8,530 bases of DNA from CAZDFU01 sp964504985. Lineage in GTDB: Bacteria; Patescibacteriota; Microgenomatia; Daviesbacterales; UBA10151. Both the position numbers and the translations under genes were made by a program. Of the stretch, positions 5,661 through 8,530 are shown piece by piece. The notes beneath the pieces are model-generated. The model had not been told where the DNA came from. It did no database searches and saw only the letters and a list, made by a program, of their open reading frames with translations. Location: NCBI GenBank assembly GCA_964504985.1, contig CAZDFU010000030.1, forward strand, positions 1 through 8,530. Direction: 5' to 3'. Each line of letters starts with the position of its first letter. Position 1 is the first letter of the stretch.

Positions 5661-5689
5661 ATTATAGGATATTTAGCTTAGAACTTCAA
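5661..5689 (-). promoter_or_regulatory. Promoter of the HEAAH protein, inside the pgk 3' end
   Basis: On the minus strand TTGAAG (5689-5684) is followed after 17 bases by a perfect TATAAT (5666-5661), and the ATG comes 9 bases later. The -35 lies within the last codons of pgk (the VEVL region), so this gene has its own start point despite being directly downstream of pgk. Confidence 0.65.
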
Positions 5690-6701
5690 CTGTGGGCAAA
5701 GTTCCATCTGATAATAATTTAAGCATGGCTCCGCCACCCACTGAAACAAACCCATGTGATTCAAAATCTTTTAAAAGATTAGCTCTTCCCAAAAAAGCAA
5801 TAATATCTCCACCACCTATAATTGACTCTGCTTTTGTTTCTAAAATAGCTTTTGCCAATTCATAGCTTCCTTTCTCGCTCCCCAAACTGTAAACTGTAAA
5901 CTCTGAACTCTGGACTCTTCCCACTGGCCCGTTCCAGACAATCATAGAGGCTTTACGGATTAAATTTTCCCAAGCCAAAACAGTTTCCTCAGCTATATCA
6001 AACCCATCTTCAGTTAACTTTCCTACTAAAACATTTTTGGGTAAATTCAACTGCTGCTCCCTGATTTCACTAACTAATTTCCCCCCTACCAAAACTGCAT
6101 CTGCTTTTTGGGCTAAAATTTCTATTACAGGCAGCTTATCTTTTACTTTTGCTCCTCCCATTATAGCTATGAACAAGTTCTTTCCTTCGGAAATAAAAGA
6201 CTTTTTTGGATTTTCTCTAACCTGTGTTAGTTTTTCAACTTCTTCAGCAAATCTCAATCCTGCAAAATGAGGCAAAAGAGTGGGTAAAACTGTAGTAGAT
6301 ACAGCAGGTCTATGGGCAGAAAAAGCCTCGTTAACATATATATCCCCCATTTGGGCTAACTCTTTGGCAAATCCCAAATCACACCCCTCTTCTCTTAAAT
6401 CAAACCTTAAATTTTCCAGTACTTCCAATCTCCCACTCGTCAAGTGGGAGGCATAACCTTGAGACTTAAGCCACCCTACAATTGGGGCAACTCTTAAATC
6501 CTCAACTACTTTACCTTCAGGTCTGCCTAAATGACCCATTACGACTACTTTTGAGGCATTTTGTATACATAAATTGAGCGTAGGAAGACCTGCCCTAATT
6601 TTATAATCCTCCATTACCTTTCCATCCTGAAGGGCTATATCTAAATCAAGGCGCAGTAAAACTTTTTTGCCTGAAACTGAATCAGCAGAAACTATTTTCA
6701 T
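5673..6701 (-). CDS. pgk: Phosphoglycerate kinase, short divergent form
   Basis: PGK makes ATP from 1,3-bisphosphoglycerate, one step after GAPDH. At 342 aa it is well below the usual 385-415. Seen motifs: the substrate loop RLDLDIA (17-23; usual RxDFNVP, so Asn is Asp), EDYKIRAGLPT (31-41; usual DD-x-RI, so the conserved Arg is Lys34), GHLGRP (56-61), ENLRF (96-100), NEAFSAHR (124-131), GGAKVKDKL (182-190), WNGPVG (256-261), GGGD (296-299) and GGGAML (322-327). The D-x-GPKT segment of standard PGKs is not visible. After WNGPVG the usual V-F-E is replaced by residues encoded by five tandem heptamers (about 262-273). Residues 84-91 are encoded by a perfect palindrome. The frame is intact. ATG 6701 is chosen over the adjoining TTG. 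It follows the 545-aa membrane gene by 23 bases and may share its transcript. Confidence 0.95.
   Translation of the reverse strand: MKIVSADSVSGKKVLLRLDLDIALQDGKVMEDYKIRAGLPTLNLCIQNASKVVVMGHLGRPEGKVVEDLRVAPIVGWLKSQGYASHLTSGRLEVLENLRFDLREEGCDLGFAKELAQMGDIYVNEAFSAHRPAVSTTVLPTLLPHFAGLRFAEEVEKLTQVRENPKKSFISEGKNLFIAIMGGAKVKDKLPVIEILAQKADAVLVGGKLVSEIREQQLNLPKNVLVGKLTEDGFDIAEETVLAWENLIRKASMIVWNGPVGRVQSSEFTVYSLGSEKGSYELAKAILETKAESIIGGGDIIAFLGRANLLKDFESHGFVSVGGGAMLKLLSDGTLPTVEVLS
5884..5918. repeat. Five tandem 7-bp repeats inside pgk
   Basis: On the plus strand the units are AAACTGT, AAACTGT, AAACTCT, GAACTCT and GGACTCT, with consensus (A/G)(A/G)ACT(G/C)T. They encode PGK residues about 262-273 in the loop after WNGPVG. 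The array is 35 bp. Any three units equal 21 bp, so expansion by three keeps the frame. Confidence 0.85.
6430..6450. repeat. 21-bp palindromic element inside pgk
   Basis: CTCCCACT (6430-6437) and AGTGGGAG (6443-6450) are perfect 8-bp arms around the 5-base loop CGTCA. The element is exactly seven codons long and lies between the LKSQGY and LEVLENLRF segments of PGK, adding roughly ASHLTSGR (84-91) to a surface region. Confidence 0.75.
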
Positions 6702-6708
6702 CAATAAT

Positions 6709-6717
6709 ACATTACCA
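6709..6717 (-). promoter_or_regulatory. Possible extended -10 before pgk
   Basis: On the minus strand TGG followed by TAATGT (6714-6709) resembles an extended -10, and it ends 7 bases before the ATG at 6701. No -35 is evident, and the 23-base gap from the upstream gene would also permit co-transcription. Confidence 0.3.
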
Positions 6718-6724
6718 TATTTGT

Positions 6725-8362
6725 CTACCCCTTACGGCTTCTATATACCCTGAGCAACAAAGACAAAGAGCCTCCTAAGCTGATAAGGCTTATTCCATCA
6801 GCTATATTCCTGATAGGAGTATTCCTAAATTCTGCTTTAATAATATGTGAGCCTTTGGAGATCTCAAATACAGGTAAGCCATAACTGGTTCCTTCTGCCA
6901 AATAATTAAAGTTCACTTTTTTATTATCAACTTCAATCTCCCAACCCGGGAAATAGAACTGGTTAAACCTTAATCTGGCAGATGCTGTTGCCTTAACCTC
7001 AGCTTCAAACCTGACTGATTGATCTTTTATCAACCTAATTTCCCCTTTACCATCAACAAACTGCAATTTAGATGGTGGTTTTTTATCCATGGCTCTTCCC
7101 CATTTTGGTAAATGCTCATTAAAAGAAGCTGTGGTAGTTTTCAAAGACAGATAATAATCTTCTCCCGGATCAAAAACCTGATTAATTTTCCAGTGATTTC
7201 TGTTGGCATAAATTACCAAAAATAAAAGGCTTACAAAAATTATTTTCCTGTAAGGCAGGAATTTGACTAAAAGTGAAGCTCCAATTGAGGCAGTAAAAAC
7301 CAATACTGCTGAAAACCTCCAGGGAAACTGGACAGTATTTAAAAGTGGCACAAAATCCCAAATAAACTTACTTGGTTTAAGGATTAAAAATAAAGATAGT
7401 AAAAAGAAAAATAATAGAAAAATTCCAATAGGTCTGATCTTTTTAAATATAAAAATTGCAAAAAATAGAATACCTGTTACCAAAATATGGATTAAGCCTA
7501 TTTGGTAAGACAAATCACCTTCTTGCGGATTCTCAGGGTGCGATAAACCAAAACCCCACTTTGAGCCTATCAGCTGTTTTATTGTAGAAAATTGATGTTC
7601 ATAAAACTTACCAAAAACAGCATCAAAAATAATATATTGTTTTTCAACCAAAGCTGGCAACCAAAACCAGGCTGATAAACCCAAACCCAGTATAAATACT
7701 AAACTATATTTTTTGGCTAACTCTACCCTGTTTTGTGACTGCCAGATTAACAGTGTTGTGAAAGCTAAAATTATAGATGTAAAGATTAAGGTAGTAACGT
7801 TGTGTGATAAAACCAAAAAGGCAAAAAATAAACTTGTTATGAGAATCCAGCTTAGTTTACCAGTTTGCTTTAGCTTTACCAGTCCCCAGAAGATAAAAGG
7901 TAGTATTGCACTCCCTAAAGCAGAACCAACTGCTGCTGAAACATAAACATTTAAAAACCTGTGGGGGGCATATAAATAAAACATAGCCCCTAAAAATGAG
8001 GCTAGACCAAATCCAAAATAAGCCCTGAGAAAAAGATACATACTCAAAGAGGAAAAAATCATGGAAAAAATAAGCACAGACTTTACAGAATAAAGGAAAT
8101 TAAACCCTGCTTTATGAAATATCTCTCCCAGCAATGCTGGTAGTGGATAATTAAAAAGAAAAACAGGATAGCCATACCCATTATTTAGCTCTCCTGACCA
8201 TCTGGGAGGAAATTGACCCTCAGATAAAAGTTTATCCATGGAGATTTGCCTGATAATATGATGGGTTAAATCATGACTGGTATAACCACCTGGTTGTAAA
8301 AGAGATTTAATTGCTGGGAAAGTAAACAAAAGTAGAAGTAAAATTACCAGAAAACCCTTCAT
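6725..8362 (-). CDS. Multi-pass membrane protein, YfhO/COG5617-like (GT-C type)
   Basis: This large integral membrane protein (545 aa) resembles the bacterial YfhO and COG5617 groups, often labelled 6-pyruvoyl-tetrahydropterin synthase-related. Their fold resembles GT-C glycosyltransferases that use lipid-linked sugars outside the membrane. After the first membrane helix comes an outer loop with HDLTHHIIRQ and FPPRWSGELNNGYGYPVF, the most conserved part of such proteins. About ten more helices follow. A C-terminal extracytoplasmic beta-rich domain carries NQFYFPGWEIEVD, a typical YfhO-like signature, and a last helix precedes the basic tail RVYRSRKG. I chose ATG 8362 because the hydrophobic helix starts directly after it. 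An in-frame ATG at 8431 would add 23 polar residues and has no promoter-like -10 before it. Substrate and acceptor are unknown; surface glycan assembly is inferred, together with the ligase gene. Confidence 0.82.
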   Translation of the reverse strand: MKGFLVILLLLLFTFPAIKSLLQPGGYTSHDLTHHIIRQISMDKLLSEGQFPPRWSGELNNGYGYPVFLFNYPLPALLGEIFHKAGFNFLYSVKSVLIFSMIFSSLSMYLFLRAYFGFGLASFLGAMFYLYAPHRFLNVYVSAAVGSALGSAILPFIFWGLVKLKQTGKLSWILITSLFFAFLVLSHNVTTLIFTSIILAFTTLLIWQSQNRVELAKKYSLVFILGLGLSAWFWLPALVEKQYIIFDAVFGKFYEHQFSTIKQLIGSKWGFGLSHPENPQEGDLSYQIGLIHILVTGILFFAIFIFKKIRPIGIFLLFFFLLSLFLILKPSKFIWDFVPLLNTVQFPWRFSAVLVFTASIGASLLVKFLPYRKIIFVSLLFLVIYANRNHWKINQVFDPGEDYYLSLKTTTASFNEHLPKWGRAMDKKPPSKLQFVDGKGEIRLIKDQSVRFEAEVKATASARLRFNQFYFPGWEIEVDNKKVNFNYLAEGTSYGLPVFEISKGSHIIKAEFRNTPIRNIADGISLISLGGSLSLLLRVYRSRKG

Positions 8363-8406
8363 TGCTTGTAGTTTATCACAACGATAAGCACCTGCCTCTG
8401 CTTCAT
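8359..8406 (-). CDS. Possible 15-aa leader peptide
   Basis: A short frame MKQRQVLIVVINYKQ starts 8 bases after a TACAAT (8420-8415). It ends in a TGA that overlaps the ATG of the 545-aa gene as ATGA. The spacing of the -10 matches the other starts in the window, and the ATGA overlap is the classic form for coupled translation. There is no -35 and no homology evidence, so it may be chance. Confidence 0.25.
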   Translation of the reverse strand: MKQRQVLIVVINYKQ

Positions 8407-8435
8407 TGTATAATATTGTAATCACTCGCATAGGC

Positions 8436-8464
8436 TTGCCTTTTGCTGACGCAAAACGTAAAAT
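8436..8464 (+). promoter_or_regulatory. Promoter of the tRNA-Ile gene
   Basis: TTGCCT (8436-8441) is followed after 17 bases by TAAAAT (8459-8464). The tRNA begins 11 bases later, leaving only a short 5' trailer to be removed. The spacer contains a perfect 6-bp inverted repeat, TTTTGC (8441-8446) and GCAAAA (8451-8456). Confidence 0.55.
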
Positions 8465-8475
8465 ACCTAAGTTTA

Positions 8476-8530
8476 GGGCAATTAGCTCAGTGGTTAGAGC
8501 ACTTATCTGATAAGTAAGGGGTCGATGGTT
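8476..8530 (+). tRNA. tRNA-Ile (anticodon GAT), 3' end cut by window
   Basis: The acceptor 5' strand GGGCAAT is at 8476-8482. The D arm is GCTC (8485-8488) with GAGC (8497-8500), and the D loop is AGTGGTTA. The anticodon stem CTTAT/GTAAG (8502-8506 with 8514-8518, one T-G pair) closes the loop CTGATAA, which places the anticodon GAT at 8509-8511 with T before it and A after it. The T stem begins GATGG at 8524. The T loop, the 3' acceptor strand and any CCA lie beyond the window. It reads ATC/ATT isoleucine codons. Confidence 0.95.

Noticed and set aside
5884..5918. CRISPR-like array
   Set aside because: Units are 7 bp with no spacers and lie in a coding frame; this is a short tandem repeat.
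3911..6704. TTG start codons at 3913 (ligase) and 6704 (pgk)
   Set aside because: Each TTG is followed directly by an ATG that better fits the -10 spacing seen elsewhere. The matching TTGATG context in both is noted but probably chance.
6037..7946. Plus-strand open frames at 6037-6270, 7263-7508 and 7713-7946
   Set aside because: They lie antisense to pgk and the 545-aa membrane gene, with low-complexity translations typical of shadow frames.
6725..8431. Longer 568-aa version of the membrane protein starting at 8431
   Set aside because: The extra 23 residues are polar and precede the natural hydrophobic first helix, and no -10-like sequence lies before that ATG.

Overview
The window looks like a piece of an AT-rich, small-genome bacterium, most likely from the Candidate Phyla Radiation (Patescibacteria, possibly Microgenomates-like). 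This is inferred from gene content and style and not from a marker gene. The signs are a short, divergent phosphoglycerate kinase, a standard GAPDH, large polytopic sugar-transfer-type membrane proteins, small toxin-antitoxin modules, and tight packing. No start codon in the window has a recognisable Shine-Dalgarno sequence. Stop codons TAA, TAG and TGA all appear to be used as stops.

Layout from left to right: the end of a possible plus-strand gene (to 98); a minus-strand protein of 228 aa with no recognised family (141-827); a 200-base gap with a hairpin flanked by a 9-bp direct repeat and a possible relic of a methyltransferase gene; gapdh (1028-2029, minus); a Phd/RelE-type toxin-antitoxin operon (2128-2646, minus); an O-antigen ligase/polymerase-type membrane protein (2690-3910, minus); a divergent plus-strand RHH/PIN (VapBC-type) toxin-antitoxin operon (3975-4610); a one-pass membrane protein with an HEAAH zinc-protease-like motif (4662-5651, minus); pgk (5673-6701, minus); a 545-aa multi-pass membrane protein of the YfhO/COG5617 kind (6725-8362, minus); and the 5' part of a plus-strand tRNA-Ile(GAT) cut by the window edge.

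GAPDH and PGK catalyse consecutive steps of lower glycolysis and are often neighbours in bacteria. Here they are separated by about 3.6 kb carrying two unrelated toxin-antitoxin modules that bracket the ligase gene, plus the HEAAH protein. The two large membrane proteins probably serve cell-surface glycan or glycoprotein assembly.

Three signals stand out. First, nearly every transcription unit has a -10-like hexamer only 6 to 10 nt before its start codon, several with a good -35, which predicts leaderless mRNAs. Second, the pgk reading frame carries two repetitive insert-like elements, a perfect 8-bp-arm palindrome and five tandem heptamers, the latter replacing the usual V-F-E nucleotide-contact segment. 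Third, both toxin-antitoxin operons join antitoxin to toxin by the same zero-gap TAAATG junction.
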